Assembly: GCA_022836615.1 (NCBI GenBank) | Contig: MU405277.1 | Span: 124,001-188,000, forward strand | Source of the DNA: Annulohypoxylon bovei var. microspora | Taxonomy: Eukaryota; Ascomycota; Sordariomycetes; Xylariales; Hypoxylaceae | Direction: 5' to 3' | DNA length: 64,000 nt | Shown here: one piece after another, positions 23,542-33,975 of the stretch | Numbering within the stretch: position 1 is the first letter of the stretch | Layout: each line of letters begins with the position of its first letter | The notes under the pieces: model-generated | The model's database searches: none | What the model saw: only the letters and a program-made list of their open reading frames with translations | What the model was told of the DNA's origin: nothing | Made by a program: the position numbers and the translations under genes

Positions 23542-24731
23542 ATGACCGCCACTCTACCCCCCGGCACCACCACGACCGTGCCAGGGCCGCTGTCCGACTA
23601 CGACAACCTCGTCCCGCTCCTCACGACCTTCACCCCCGGGGACGGCTGCGCGAACAGCTGGGTGTACGACGTCCAGACCGAGGGCACGGTGTGGAAGGAC
23701 CGCCACTACAACACGCACTACGCGGAGGCGTGCCAGCCGTTCGCCGGCGCGAACACGATCTACCGGCCTGGCGTCTGCCCGGACGGCCAGGAATTCAAGT
23801 CCCTCGACGTGCTCGTGGAAAGCGACAAGGGCGGGAGCTCGAGGGGGGCGTCCTGGTATGTGGGGTTATGCTGCAGCACGTAAGTACTCGGACTACACGT
23901 CGCGTTCCAAGAAAGGGTGCCTATGTCTGGACTTGCTTCGAAATATTCACTTATAATACTATATATAGGGGATACAAGCTATCGTACCGCGAGCGGTTTT
24001 CTGAGTACCCGGAATGCTTCTCGGGCCTCGTCCCGCCCGTCGTCGCGACCGTCAAGGACGAGACGACGACGCAGAACGACATGTCCACGCCCCCGACGAC
24101 GACGGTCGGGTCGGCTGTCGTGGGGATCGAGGAGCCGATAAGCATAGTGTGGAAGGAGGGTGACCTGACCTACTTCTCCGCTTCCGTCGCAAATTCCCTT
24201 AGAGCGCTTATGGGGCTTGCGCCTCTACCGACGACAACGACTGGGTCAGTGTCTTCAACACCGCTATTAGGTCCTGCTAGTACATCTCCTACCGAGAAAC
24301 CGGGTCAGAATATTGCGGATACCGCGACTCCTCCGGCCGGCTTGTCGGGGGGAGCTATCGCCGGGATCTGCGTCGGTGCCGTGGCCTTCCTAATAGTCTT
24401 GTTAGCATCGATTTTCTACCTCGGCTGCGTCCGTCGGCGGCGGAAGAGGAGGGGCCAGCAGGGCCCGGAGGCGCTCGCGAACACTGCTTCGAACCACGAC
24501 AGCCAGCTCAAGAAACGCAGCGGGACTAGCTGGCTACGTCCGTGGAGAAGGGAGGCACTACCACCAGTCAAGAACGCGCCCGGAGAGCTGCACGGGCAGG
24601 ACACGCAAGAAATCGACGGGAGGCAAGCTCGGGTGGCGGAACTCCAGGGCGCGCAGATGGGAGGTCACGCCGAACTGCAGGGGGCTGCTGTGGCGACATC
24701 GTCTCACATGCCGGCGGAACTGGAAAGCTAG
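23542..24731 (+). CDS. Single-pass membrane protein with Ser/Thr-rich ectodomain, function unknown
   Basis: Two exons, 23542-23879 and 23969-24731, encode 366 residues. The N-terminal 130 residues hold a Cys- and Trp-containing domain (GDGCANSWVYDV; cysteines in ACQPF, GVCPDG, LCCSTGY and YPECFSG) that could form disulfides. A Thr/Ser/Pro-rich stretch follows (about 145-235), then one hydrophobic segment at about 240-266 (AIAGICVGAVAFLIVLLASI) and a basic stop-transfer cluster, RRRRKRR. The cytoplasmic tail is polar. This layout is common in filamentous-fungal surface proteins of unknown role, some sensor-like. No N-terminal signal peptide is visible from the ATG used, so the topology is unproven or an upstream exon has been missed. 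Exon 1 is GC-rich compared with its surroundings. Confidence 0.7.
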
Positions 24732-25850
24732 CCTTTGGGACGATGATATTCGGACACCTTGGCGTCTCCTTAGGCTTCGAGTTGAATTGGATATAGCTTT
24801 ATTGTCATCATCATGGGCTATTCCTGAATTTTGCTACCTCGTACCTACCGCTTTGGATTAATATCCTAATTTCACCACCGTGTTTAGGATTGAAGTCGTT
24901 TGTAATATTATCCAGTGGGAGGAGATGCTTTGCCTCTGCCTTGCTGCTAGGCCTCATTTCCTCCTCTGGGGGCTATTATACCTTGTCTCACTGAGTTGCT
25001 GGTGTATTTTGATAGATGGCTTGATGTACGAGATCGGTGTTGTCGTATCGTAGCTTTATTAGACCGATGTGACTTATTTCCACTTCTTTCCTGTTTGACA
25101 GCTACGGCATCCGCCGGCTCAGAGGGAATCGATAGCTGCTTGCTCCCTTACTCTGTAGAGGCATCCACACGCGTGCCCAGCCCATTGGTGTCTCTGGTTT
25201 AGGGGGCAGGGGGAAAAGATTATCACCTCCCATGACTTCTCGTAATGCTGATATCTGACGGCTGTAGTTATATAAGATAGCTGTTAGAATTCTTTACCCA
25301 TCGTTACCTATATGCTACTACATATAGAAAATAAAGTACCTGGAACTAACCTAGTGTATATGAATAATTGTAGGGTCTCTAGATCTAGCGGACGAAGGTT
25401 CCGTAGATAAGGACTTTTCGCGCCAAAAAATACCCCGACCGAGCTTGAGAAAAATGGTTGATAAAGGACCATTCGTATGCCTTTTGCAGAGATTTGTACC
25501 TTCGCCTCTAGACAAGCTAGTAGGCGATACAACCTGCTGTTAGCTAGAGACTCTCTATCCGTATTCCTTGAGACCGACAACTCCACATAAAATAATCCCC
25601 AACCAGAGTATTTACAGGAGAATAGTAGTGAGGATACATTCAATCGATGGAAGGACAATCGAATAGCGAAAAAGAACTTCACTTGTGTTAGGAATCGAAG
25701 AAAAAAAAGATGACGTTTGCCATAGATTTAAGTATTATCACGATATATATAACACCCTGTGGTAGGGAACACCCAAGAGATGTAAAGCTAGGGTTTATAA
25801 ATAAAACAACCAGATAACTATAGCTAGCCTGTGAATGATATTGGCATAGA

Positions 25851-26066
25851 TATCCCATTGACTGGCATAAGGCTACAAACCCACTTATTCAGGTATTGGT
25901 ACTGCCATCAGCTATGGTCCTCAGTTGAACAATGCTTTTTAGGAGGGCATGAGAACATCTAGCCAATCATAATTGAGATTTGCAGATATTCGTGAGCTTA
26001 AGCGGTTGTTGGCAGTACCAATACCTGAATAAGTGGGTTTGTAGCCTTATGCCAGTCAATGGGATA
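25851..26066. mobile_element. MITE-like hairpin: 56-bp perfect inverted repeat bounded by TA
   Basis: Left arm 25,851-25,906 and right arm 26,011-26,066 are exact reverse complements over 56 bp, separated by 104 bp. The outermost bases are TATCCCATTGACTGGC and GCCAGTCAATGGGATA, so the structure is bounded by TA on both sides, as expected for a Tc1/mariner-type insertion at a TA site. The 104-bp interior has no coding potential. A hairpin-RNA locus is the alternative. The match itself is certain; the class is inferred. Confidence 0.65.
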
Positions 26067-26512
26067 GAAACTCAATGCTACACATGGCAGCATTAAGTAT
26101 CTGAGATCTCACTGAAGTATGAGTCATGCCTATCTACTTCATTTACCTTAGATCAGGTTTGTGGTTATTATAAAACTTTAAGCACAAACTTAGGAATAAT
26201 TGGGAAAGCCTCATCGAACGGCAGTAGTAATAATAGGATGAGAGGGTAGTAAACATCGTAGCTGACCACATAACGATTAGAAAAGAAGCAAATAGTAAGG
26301 ATTGCTCTTGAGATACCCTGATTCTGGCTTGAATCCTACACGTGGTAGAAAGGAGAGATTGGTATCCAGCTAGGATATTATAGTCGTTGCCATCGTTGCT
26401 TCTAAAGTTTGCAATCAAAGGTAAACAGTTCACAAGCTTAAAGGAGGTTATTTTCAAGGTTTTTATTTACCTAGTAATTTTAAACACGGGTAAAAGCAAT
26501 GGGATGAGGAGA

Positions 26513-26555
26513 AGTCTGATCACCAACCGTGAAGTTAAGCTAAGTCGCACCGGGA
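26513..26555 (+). pseudogene. Possible 5S rRNA relic (central part only)
   Basis: The stretch with TCTGATCACC, CCGTGAAGTTAAGC and GTCGCACCGGGA resembles the conserved middle of 5S rRNA (GATCA, then GTTAAGC). Neither the expected 5' segment, about 33 bases upstream, nor a closing terminal stem is present, so at most this is a fragment. Dispersed 5S copies and pseudogenes are known in filamentous fungi. It could be chance. Confidence 0.25.
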
Positions 26556-26578
26556 TCTCTCAATAGAAATACAAAAAG

Positions 26579-26599
26579 AGGAACGTGCTGCACGTTCCT
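26579..26599. repeat. Short perfect palindrome, 10-bp arms
   Basis: AGGAACGTGC is followed by one T and the exact reverse complement. It lies about 90 bp past the TRM10 stop, so it may fold in that gene's 3' UTR. Confidence 0.6.
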
Positions 26600-26687
26600 A
26601 TTGTATACATGATGGGCTCTCGTAATTCTGTTCGAGTTTCTGCGAAGTAGGAGTGAGAAGATCTAGAGTGAGATAGTCACTCAAGGA

Positions 26688-28163
26688 TTATTGCTGCTCG
26701 TTGATCTCAAATATCTGCTGATCAGATGAATTCTTCTGAGCCTCTTTGTTGGAATTATCGCCCTCACCCCCCTCTACCTGGGTACGGGCTTCGGGTTCTT
26801 GCGTGGTCGGGGTTTCGGGTTCGTTCGGTTTCGGGGAGGTCATTTCGACATCTTCAGTCGCAACTACATCATCAATCGGTTGGTCTGCTGGTGTGGTGGC
26901 TTCTGGGTTTTCTTGTCCCACATCCGACTTGTTCTCATCATCCTTCAGCTTTCCTCCTTTCCTCGTAGGAATCACCTTCATGAAGGCGGTTCCCCAGTCA
27001 CCTGTTTCTAACCACTCGAGCATGATCTCCATGACATGGTTTGTGGCTAGGACGTGGCGGCTCTGCATCACCATGAAATCACCAATAGGAAGTTTCGCCG
27101 TGCGAACATTCTTCTCTCGCGCGATCTTGTAGCACAGGCCCTTCTCGCGATTCTTGTCTATTATGCCACCAATGACATAAGACGTGCCCGGCTCAAGGCG
27201 GTCAAGGGTGTATGGCGAATCGGCGGTTAGGTAGACGATGGATTTATCTACGCCGGGAGCTTCGGGTTCCGGAACAGGAGTAGACTTTTGCTTCTTTTTA
27301 GGTTCGTGATTAGGCGTAACAAGTGAAATGGAATCGCCCTCTTTGTCTTGCGCGAGGACCTCGATAACTTGACCCTCCTTGGGAGTTGTCATTAACTCCT
27401 TGGCCTGAGTAGCTGCGCCGACAAAATCGCTTTCTACAAAATGGACATTCTTCCAGTTCTTGAATTGATTCTGTAGGATTGTTTCATTTCTTTCCTTCAT
27501 GTAGCCGCCGTAGGAACTAATGAACAAGTGGAGGGGATACCGAGAGTTTCGATTATCGGAATAGCATCGGGTGACTTGATTCGACAATGACACCAATTCC
27601 TTCTCTATCATGTACTTCTCGAACTGACAGTCGATAATGACTGTTACAGGTGCCTGAACCTGGGCTGGTTTTGGCTGTCTCTTGGGTTCATCGAATACCG
27701 GCTCTCTGCCTTCGGCAGCAGCGGCGGCAATCTCAGCTTCCCTCTCTACTCGCTTTTTCTCCTGTTGATCCTTACGTTTCTTGTTGCGTACGAATTTCTT
27801 GTCCCTCTTCTTCTCTTTCCAGGATTCTCGTTGTTTTAACTTTCGCTGCTGGTTCTTGGATAGAGCAGGGACGGGAGTGGTAGCAGCTGCGGAAGTGGGA
27901 TTGGGATCGAGATCGGGATCAGATGTAGTAGTAGGCGCAGGGGCAGGTGCAGGATCAGGTGCTTCGGGTTCTACACCATTGTCCGGCTTGTAGCGCTTAC
28001 AATTGGTATTGTCGTCAACTTTCTCACGACCATCGTCGTCTGGATGTGATCGTTTTGACCCTAGAATGTCGTTCGTCTGCTCCTGGGATTTTTCAGGAGA
28101 GGCTAAATCTATTGTTTCAAGTCGAGTCGGCGAATCATCTATGGAATTGGCAGTCTCTGCCAT
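26688..28163 (-). CDS. TRM10: tRNA (guanine(9)-N1)-methyltransferase, TRM10
   Basis: A single exon of 491 residues. SPOUT-fold enzyme that methylates G9 of tRNA using SAM. The first 100 residues are acidic and low in complexity, with an Ala/Pro run. A strongly basic linker follows (about 103-142, KNQQRKLKQRESWKEKKRDK), which is typical of Trm10 tRNA-binding N-termini. The catalytic domain begins near VTVIIDCQFEKYM (D178) and includes VTRCYSDNRNSRYPLHLFIS, IVYLTADSP, YVIGGIIDKNREKGLCY and the cofactor-knot segment AKLPIGDFMVMQSRHVLATNHV, LEWLETGDW. A roughly 20-residue Lys/Pro-rich insertion (EPKKKQKSTPVPEPE) precedes IVYLTADSP. The C-terminal tail of about 85 residues is acidic. The gene is divergent from MSH2. 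Confidence 0.95.
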   Translation of the reverse strand: MAETANSIDDSPTRLETIDLASPEKSQEQTNDILGSKRSHPDDDGREKVDDNTNCKRYKPDNGVEPEAPDPAPAPAPTTTSDPDLDPNPTSAAATTPVPALSKNQQRKLKQRESWKEKKRDKKFVRNKKRKDQQEKKRVEREAEIAAAAAEGREPVFDEPKRQPKPAQVQAPVTVIIDCQFEKYMIEKELVSLSNQVTRCYSDNRNSRYPLHLFISSYGGYMKERNETILQNQFKNWKNVHFVESDFVGAATQAKELMTTPKEGQVIEVLAQDKEGDSISLVTPNHEPKKKQKSTPVPEPEAPGVDKSIVYLTADSPYTLDRLEPGTSYVIGGIIDKNREKGLCYKIAREKNVRTAKLPIGDFMVMQSRHVLATNHVMEIMLEWLETGDWGTAFMKVIPTRKGGKLKDDENKSDVGQENPEATTPADQPIDDVVATEDVEMTSPKPNEPETPTTQEPEARTQVEGGEGDNSNKEAQKNSSDQQIFEINEQQ

Positions 28164-28771
28164 ATTGGATAGCAGTCGAATTGAGTATAAGTTAGAAGAT
28201 TATAGAATTAAAGACTGAACCGATTTTGCGAAAGAAAATTCTAAGAAAGACTGGTGGGGTCCGAATTTGGGGAATCTGGAGCTTAGAATACCCCTGCAAA
28301 GAACTGAGAAGCCCCCGCAATGGTGGTTCCTTCTTGCAACGGTGCTAGAAAGATTTCTTTTCTGAAAAATAAAAATAGCTATTCCTAATATAGTAATGAT
28401 AGTGACCGAGAGCTTGGAGGGATAAGCCATCAACCAACATGTGGCTGGAATGACCTTTACCCCTTTAGGCAGTATTTACACTGAATTTCTTTTTAGGGCA
28501 CAGTTGAACGATCTGGCAGGCGGATTACATGAACTGACAGGGGGGAGTTTTAGCGCGTCCCGTCGCGTCTCCCAGCTTTAATTGATTTTTAGACGCGATT
28601 TAATACTTCATCTTTATATAGGAGAAAAGCAACAAGCGAAAGTTAGGATCGTACATACCACGAAGCATGACATAAATGTCTTGAAGAAACTCCCTCTTCC
28701 TATTCACACAAAATAAAAGCAAAGTACAATACTGAAAATCAGAGAACTAAGTACCTATATATTTAGCCAAG
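28164..28771. other. Divergent TRM10/MSH2 promoter region
   Basis: 608 bp between two start codons. It contains three MCB cores listed separately. Confidence 0.55.
28554..28597 (+). promoter_or_regulatory. MCB-core cluster upstream of MSH2
   Basis: CGCGT at 28,554-28,558 and 28,564-28,568, and ACGCG at 28,593-28,597, about 175-220 bp before the MSH2 start. None is a full ACGCGT. MSH2 is a known G1/S-regulated gene in yeast; use here is inferred. Confidence 0.5.
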
Positions 28772-31614
28772 ATGTCGTCCCGACCCGAGTTGAAGGTATA
28801 CCGCACACGAGGCCGAATTTACTCTTTACTTACAACTCCAAGCTGACTGATATCTAATAGGTCGATGATGAACACGGCTTCATTCGTTTCTTCAAATCGC
28901 TACCATCCGTAGGCGACGAGACAGTACGCATATTCGACCGAGGCGATTGGTACACGGCTCACGGTGAAAATGCCAACTTCATTGCGAGAACGGTCTACAA
29001 GACCACTTCTGTCGTGCGACAGCTGGGGCGAAACGATGCCAGTGGCTTAGCCTCTGTTACAATGACTGTCACCGTTTTCCGACAGTTCCTGCGAGAAGCC
29101 CTCTTCAAACTTGGGAAGCGAGTCGAGATATATGCTAGTAGTGGTAGTCGAATGAACTGGAAGGTTATCAAGCAGGCCTCCCCCGGAAACTTACAAGATG
29201 TTGAGGAGGAGCTTGGCGGCCAGTTTGAAGCTGCACCTATGATACTAGCTGTCAAGATTTCTGCTAAGGCTTCGGAAGCTAGGAATGTGGGTGTCTGCTT
29301 TGCTGATGCTAGTGTTCGAGAACTCGGCGTGAGCGAGTTCCTGGATAACGATCAATATTCCAACTTCGAAGCTCTACTCATCCAACTCGGTGTCAAGGAA
29401 TGTCTTGTCCAGTTTGACAAAGCTGAAAAGGACAAAGACCCCGAATTATCTAAGCTGAAACAAATCATCGACAGCTGCGGAGTTGCCATAGCTGAAAGAT
29501 CGGCTGGTGATTTTGGCACTAAGGATATCGAGCAGGATCTTGCTAGATTACTCAAGGATGAACGATCGGCTACTCTTCTCCCCCAAACGGACCTCAAATT
29601 AGCCATGGGTTCCGCGGCAGCCTTGATCAAGTATTTGAGTGTGCTCCAAGATCCGTCTAACTTTGGTCAATATCAGCTGTATCAACACGATTTATCACAG
29701 TTCATGAAGCTCGATGCTGCAGCGCTGAAAGCCCTCAACTTGATGCCGGGTGTAAGAGATGGCTCGAAGACGATGAGCTTATTCGGACTTCTTAACCACT
29801 GCAGAACACCGGTTGGCAGTCGGCTACTCTCACAATGGCTTAAACAGCCTCTTATGAACAAGGGTGAGATTGAGAAGCGTCAACAGCTGGTTGAGGCTTT
29901 CGTCAATGATACAGAGCTACGCCAGACTATGCAAGAGCAGCACTTGAAATCAGTGCCAGATCTATACCGCTTGGCAAAGCGGTTCCAGCGAAACAAAGCG
30001 AACTTGGAGGATGTTGTCAGGGCGTACCAAGTGGTTATTCGCTTGCCTGGATTCCTAGGAACCCTAGAGGGAGTGATGGATGAGAAGTACAAGGATCCGT
30101 TGGATGAGGCCTATACTAATAGACTAAGAGAGCTTTCCGATAGTCTCGGAAAGCTCGCAGATATGGTCGAGACAACAGTGGATCTCGAAGCTCTTGATAA
30201 CCATGAGTTCATTATCAAACCCGAGTTCGACGACAACTTGCGCATTGTACGGAGAAAGCTCGACAAGCTTAGGTCGAATATGGACTCGGAATTCAGGAAA
30301 GCGGCAGACGATCTGAATCAGGAGGAGAACAAGAAGATATTCCTCGAGAACCACAAAGTTCACGGCTGGTGTATGCGATTGACGAGAACGGAAGCTGGCT
30401 GTATCCGCAACAACTCGCAATATCAGGAGTGTTCGACGCAAAAGAACGGCGTTTACTTCACCACAAAGACGCTACAATCCTACCGTCGGGAATTCGACCA
30501 GCTATCCCAGACTTACAACAGGACCCAAAGCGGCTTGGTCAACGAGGTCGTAAGCGTTGCAGCCTCTTACTGTCCGGTGCTCGAGCAGCTCGCCGGCGTC
30601 CTAGCACACCTCGACGTCATCGTGTCGTTCGCGCATTGCGCGGTACACGCGCCTACTTCCTATGTCCGTCCCACCATGCATCCTCGAGGTGAGGGTTCCA
30701 CCATTCTGAAGGAGGCCCGCCACCCGTGTATGGAAATGCAAGACGACGTCCAGTTCATCACCAACGACGTCGAACTCCGCCGCGACGAGTCATCCTTCCT
30801 CATCATCACAGGCCCCAACATGGGTGGTAAATCTACGTATATCCGACAAATCGGCGTGATCGCGCTCATGGCGCAGATCGGGTGTTTCGTCCCTTGTTCC
30901 GAAGCCGAGCTCACCATCTTCGACTCCATACTCGCGCGTGTCGGCGCCAGCGACTCCCAGCTGAAAGGCGTCTCGACATTTATGGCCGAGATGTTAGAAA
31001 CGGCTAACATCCTCAAGTCCGCTACGGCCGAGTCCCTCATCATCATCGACGAGCTTGGCCGCGGGACCTCGACGTACGACGGGTTCGGCCTCGCGTGGGC
31101 CATCAGCGAGCACATCATCAAGGAGATCGGGTGCTCGGCGATGTTCGCGACGCACTTCCACGAGCTGACGGCGCTGGCGGACAACCACGCGCAGGTGCGC
31201 AACCTGCACGTGACGGCGCACATCTCGTCGTCGGCGGCGGCCCCGAGCGAGGGCGTCGACAAGCGCGAGGTCACGCTCCTGTACAAGGTCGAGCCCGGCA
31301 TCTGCGACCAGAGCTTCGGCATCCACGTGGCCGAGCTCGTGCGCTTCCCCGACAAGGTCGTGCGCATGGCCAAGCGCAAGGCCGACGAGCTCGAGGACTT
31401 CACCGCCAAGCACGAGGTCGGCGCCCAGCACTACAATAAGCAGGACGTCGAGGAGGGCAGCGCCCGGCTCAAGGACGTCCTCGTCCGCTGGAAGGACGAG
31501 GTCAAGGCCGGCGGCTTGTCCAAGGAGGAGATGGTGGCAAGACTGAGGGAGCTGGTTAAGGGTGATGAGAGGTTGCTCGCGAACCCGTTTTTTATGTCGG
31601 TCAAGGCGCTGTGA
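28772..31614 (+). CDS. MSH2: DNA mismatch-repair ATPase MSH2 (MutS homologue)
   Basis: Mismatch-recognition partner of MSH6 and MSH3. Two exons, 28772-28795 (MSSRPELK) and 28861-31614, give 925 residues. Exon 2 starts VDDEHGFIRFFKSLP. A MutS I/II connector and lever region follows, then the clamp, then the ATPase domain: Walker A GPNMGGKS at 659-666, followed by Q-I-G-V, FDSILARVGASDSQLKGVSTFMAEM (signature), the Walker B stretch LIIIDELGRGTSTYDGFGLAW, and FATHFHELTALA. The C-terminal helix-turn-helix dimerisation part (ICDQSFGIHVAELVRFPDKVVRMAKRKADELEDF) is complete. The ATPase end (from about 31,020) is markedly GC-rich compared with the N-terminal half. The very short first exon was chosen because it restores the usual MSSRPELK start with GTATAC/AATAG borders. 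Confidence 0.97.
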
Positions 31615-32115
31615 GATGAGGTTTGACGAATGGACGCTAGATGGTGCCTAGTAATAACGGTATTTAAGGACAGGGTATTGTGCACGATGGGAGGAGGAAA
31701 AGGATTGTACTATATGACGACGACGGTTCGGCTTGGCTCGCTCGGCGTCTGGAATCAAGGGGGTTGGTTCACTACAAGATTGGCTTATCGAGCTGCGCTG
31801 CTATTTGCTATTTGCTGGCATGCTGTGGTTGTATTGTAGGCTTTGCCGGAAAGATTAGGTACCTAATGACCAGACTATTGCTCTACTGATGCGTTTACCA
31901 TGGTTTAAGCAGGTGAATTGTTATCGTACGTAGGGGTAGGGGTCTAACACGATCCTATTCACTTCGAAGCTGGGAATTGGGAACCTGGAATGTCATATCA
32001 AGGCGTGTCAATGTATGTACAGACATCACTTTCACCTTTCACGTCCCTCTCTTCGCTAGACCCCTTTTCCGCCTTTTAGATCCTTCATACCCATAGAACT
32101 GCCACTGTCACAGCG
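31615..32115. other. Intergenic between convergent MSH2 and peroxiredoxin
   Basis: 501 bp holding both 3' flanks; no gene seen. Confidence 0.5.
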
Positions 32116-32971
32116 CTAACCCAAGACCTTCTCGGCCAGGGAAACTACATAAAAGTCAGCATTTTATACAGCTTTTATATCAACCTCTTCGGCGTAGAAG
32201 AGTGATAGGGAAGAGAAGAGAAGGGAAGACTCACCGTTGGTCCCGGTGTTGTCCGGCTCGACATGCACGGACTTGACCTTGCCGTTCTCGACGACGAGGG
32301 CGTAGCGCTTGCCGCGCGTGTTGCCGAAGACGGCCGGCAGGTCGAAGGCCAGGTCGAGCGCCTTGGTGAACTCGCCCGCGGGGTCGGCCAGGAACCGGAT
32401 CTGCGTGTGTGTTAGTAAAAAAAGACGCAGTTCTGATGCCATGTAGGTAGGGTTCGAGATAGACTCACCCCGGATTCGTGCGTGGGGTCCAGTTGGTCCG
32501 CCCATGCCTTCATGCTGTTGTTTTATGTTAGCTTGCTTGCGTCTTTTGCGGGTCTGATATTGATGTCGCGGTTGAAATAGGTCACCCCCAAACCCCTCCA
32601 CCAATCCAACACACACACAAAAAGGGCACTCACACAAAAGCATCATTAACACTAACAACAAACACGCTGCCAGCCTGCTTCAGCTTCGGGTGGTTGATGT
32701 AGCCAGGGACGTGGGTCTGGCTGCACGCGCCGGAGAACGCGGCCGGCACGCCGACGATGACGCCGCTCGCCTTGGCGAGCTCGTGCGCGAGGTTCACCTT
32801 GTTGCCGGGCGAGCCCTCGTGCAGCACCTCGAGGTCGGGCACCGCGTCGCCGGCCTTGACGAAGGCGCGCGGCGTGCCGTGGAACCGGCGAGTCGTCGCC
32901 GCGAGCGGCTGCGCGGCGGCGGCGGCGCGCGAGAAGGCGCTGGGGGCGCGGCGGAGGGCGCGGAATGCCAT
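32116..32971 (-). CDS. Mitochondrial PRX5-type peroxiredoxin, four exons
   Basis: Thiol peroxidase that reduces hydrogen peroxide and alkyl hydroperoxides. Exons are 32971-32634, 32514-32469, 32400-32235 and 32144-32116, giving 192 residues. The N-terminus is a basic, Ala/Arg-rich presequence (RALRRAP, SAFSRAAAAA, TTRRFHG) that fits mitochondrial import. The core has the peroxidatic motif PAAFSGACSQTHVPGY with C83, then SVNDAFVMKAWAD, IRFLADPAGEFTKAL and GKRYALVVENGKVKSVHVE. The end is SLAEKVLG, so the peroxisomal SKL-type signal of some relatives (AHP1/PMP20) is missing. C83 is the only cysteine in the predicted protein, which implies a 1-Cys mechanism. The first exon is very GC-rich. Confidence 0.93.
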
Positions 32972-33975
32972 TGCTATTTTCCTGTTCCGTACTACGAGCG
33001 AATAGTGGTGCAGTGGTATACACCTCGGTCGATAGAGATTATGGTTTGTGGTGTGAGTGAAGCACCTATAGAAACGAGACGAGACGAAACGGAAGAGTAT
33101 AAAAAAAAAGCCACGATATATGTTGAGCTTACATACACGTCGCCCGGATAAGTACGAGGGGATAAGTTTCGACAGATTGATGCGGCGTTAGACTATGACG
33201 TTTCGTCGCAACGGACACCGTTTGTCCGGTCCGGTCCTCGCACGGTATCGCAGCTGCTGCGGCGGGTCGATCCTATTTGCCTAAAGTTGCGAAGCTTCTA
33301 ACCGGTTCATCCGCACTGTGTATTACAAATTACCGGACATATAAAATTACCTACCTAGACCAGATACGTACTACGGAATGCGGTTGAATAGGAGTTCTAA
33401 AGTTAGGATATGGGGATATATATGCGGTGTAGGTATGTATGCTTTTAGGTAATTATTAATATCTTTGGAGATATATATAGCTTCAATAACTCCCTAGGTA
33501 GACATCTACTGGTACAAAAATAGTATCGTCAATTAATTTGTTTTGTTACGGGGTACGAGACAACATGTTCTAGGATAGGTACGTAGGAGGCTAACCTACA
33601 GGTCACACAACATTCAAAGCCTCACTAATTGATTCTCCGAGTTTGAAACGAGCAGAGGGATGGGATGCATCATTGAAATCTGTATCTTGCTATTAGGGCA
33701 TCAGACTATGCTAGCTACCTAGGCGCTTCATCCCCAAGCGATATGAATTCTTAGATCTCCCGTGATCGAGGATGCCGAAGACGGGGTCGAGGTGTAGATG
33801 AAACCGGTCAAGACGGACTCATAAGTGTAGATGAGAGGGCACGAGCAGAAACATTCGTGCCTGAGAGAGCAAATGTACCGAAGCAGCGTACAAGATGAAT
33901 TGGCAACAGAGCATAAACACAACATGCGCCAGAACTCCACCCATGATCGCCATCTATCTATGCTTACAGTACAAT
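32972..33975. other. Intergenic, about 1 kb
   Basis: Peroxiredoxin promoter and 3' flank of the RBR ligase. AT-rich with TACCTA words; no gene seen. Confidence 0.5.

Larger units (their letters stand above)
24732..26687. other. Intergenic with a long inverted repeat and a 5S-like stretch
   Basis: Lies between the membrane-protein stop and the TRM10 stop. It holds the perfect inverted repeat at 25,851-26,066, a 5S-rRNA-like stretch near 26,513-26,555 and a short palindrome at 26,579-26,599, all listed separately. No protein gene is supported. Confidence 0.5.

Noticed and set aside
31095..31439. Long alternative-frame ORFs inside MSH2 and its GC-rich 3' end
   Set aside because: They are shadows caused by GC-rich third positions in a clearly coding frame.
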